In this document: positions 63,603-64,000 of the stretch, one piece after another
Position numbering within the stretch: the stretch's first letter is position 1
Layout of the letters: every line of letters starts with the position of its first letter
Origin: Liolophura sinensis
Lineage: Eukaryota > Mollusca > Polyplacophora > Chitonida > Chitonidae
DNA length: 64,000 nucleotides
Reading direction: 5' to 3'
NCBI RefSeq assembly: GCF_032854445.1
Contig: NC_088301.1
Span: forward strand, 39,357,187 to 39,421,186
Position numbers and translations under genes: made by a program
The notes under the pieces: generated by a model
Seen by the model: only the letters and a program-made list of their open reading frames with translations
Database searches by the model: none
What the model was told of the DNA's origin: nothing

Positions 63603-64000
63603 GTACATTTAACTCTAATTTAACCCCTTTGGGCGTAAAAAAAACCCCCAAAATTTGAAAGATGTGAGTTTTTACGTAGTTTCGTGTTTACGACACAAAC
63701 CCATGTATTTATCGGTTGGGTGTAATGAGGATTTGTCACACCATACACTCCTTAGCGCTTGTCTGAGCCGGACAGTTTCTGAAAAAACAAAAAGCGAACA
63801 TAAAAACAGCGGACTACTATATGTCGTATAATGTGACTAATTGTTTACTACACCACACATGTACAACTTGTCCGACTCGGATTTGTCCCAAATGATCCAA
63901 TGGATTATATGGCCTGTGCACCATGAGCGGATAGCCGTTTTCCATGCTAGGAAGTAACCGTGTTAGTTAAGGAGGAATATTAGCTTCAAGGTAATGAAAA

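Overview
This is a piece of animal nuclear genome, most likely from a marine lophotrochozoan and probably a mollusc. The evidence is spliceosomal genes with GT-AG and one GC-AG intron, AATAAA signals, AT-rich intergenic DNA, and many copies of tRNA-headed SINEs. One SINE family has a tail running from a CTCCCACCATAATGCTG block through TTCTTGAGTACGGCGTAAAAC into an (AAAT)n end, which I recall as typical of molluscan genomes. The species assignment is inference. There is no bacterial, plasmid or CRISPR content.

Layout. 0-4.2 kb: last coding exon of an unidentified + strand gene and a possible long 3' UTR. 5.3-10.2 kb (-): a complete five-exon gene for a secreted C-type lectin with a C-terminal PAN/apple-like module; its first intron holds a 1-kb element with terminal inverted repeats. 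11-19.8 kb: SINEs, a palindromic tandem repeat, a dead reverse transcriptase of Penelope-like type, and two candidate exons of a - strand gene. 20.0-24.05 kb (+): a complete four-exon MMACHC (cblC) gene for cytosolic vitamin B12 processing. 24.4-25.35 kb: a 33-bp minisatellite. 25-36 kb: mostly non-coding, with SINEs, one orphan ORF and one first exon for a membrane-anchored protein. 37.7-40.4 kb: a dispersed repeat in tandem and inverted copies, then a 1.65-kb (CA)n tract. 42.3-45 kb (and perhaps to 48.4 kb, -): a class A peptide-type GPCR carrying an exact 30-bp in-frame duplication in TM7. 46-63.5 kb: gene-poor DNA with a 19-bp array, a 57-bp array, a small palindromic MITE, a 51-bp array, a decayed second copy of the 36-kb segment and a small signal-peptide ORF. 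63.5 kb to the end: first coding exon of a + strand gene that continues outside the window.

The genes do not form a pathway; this is ordinary eukaryotic gene order with unrelated neighbours. The most notable items are the TM7 duplication in the GPCR, the 24.5-kb-spaced duplication that leaves one intact and one broken copy of a transmembrane first exon, the two minisatellites whose unit lengths (33 and 51 bp) keep long frames open, and the lectin-PAN fusion that lacks the usual calcium/sugar motifs. I did not find a convincing new multi-gene system. Exon joins were worked out by eye from splice sites and phase, not from transcripts.
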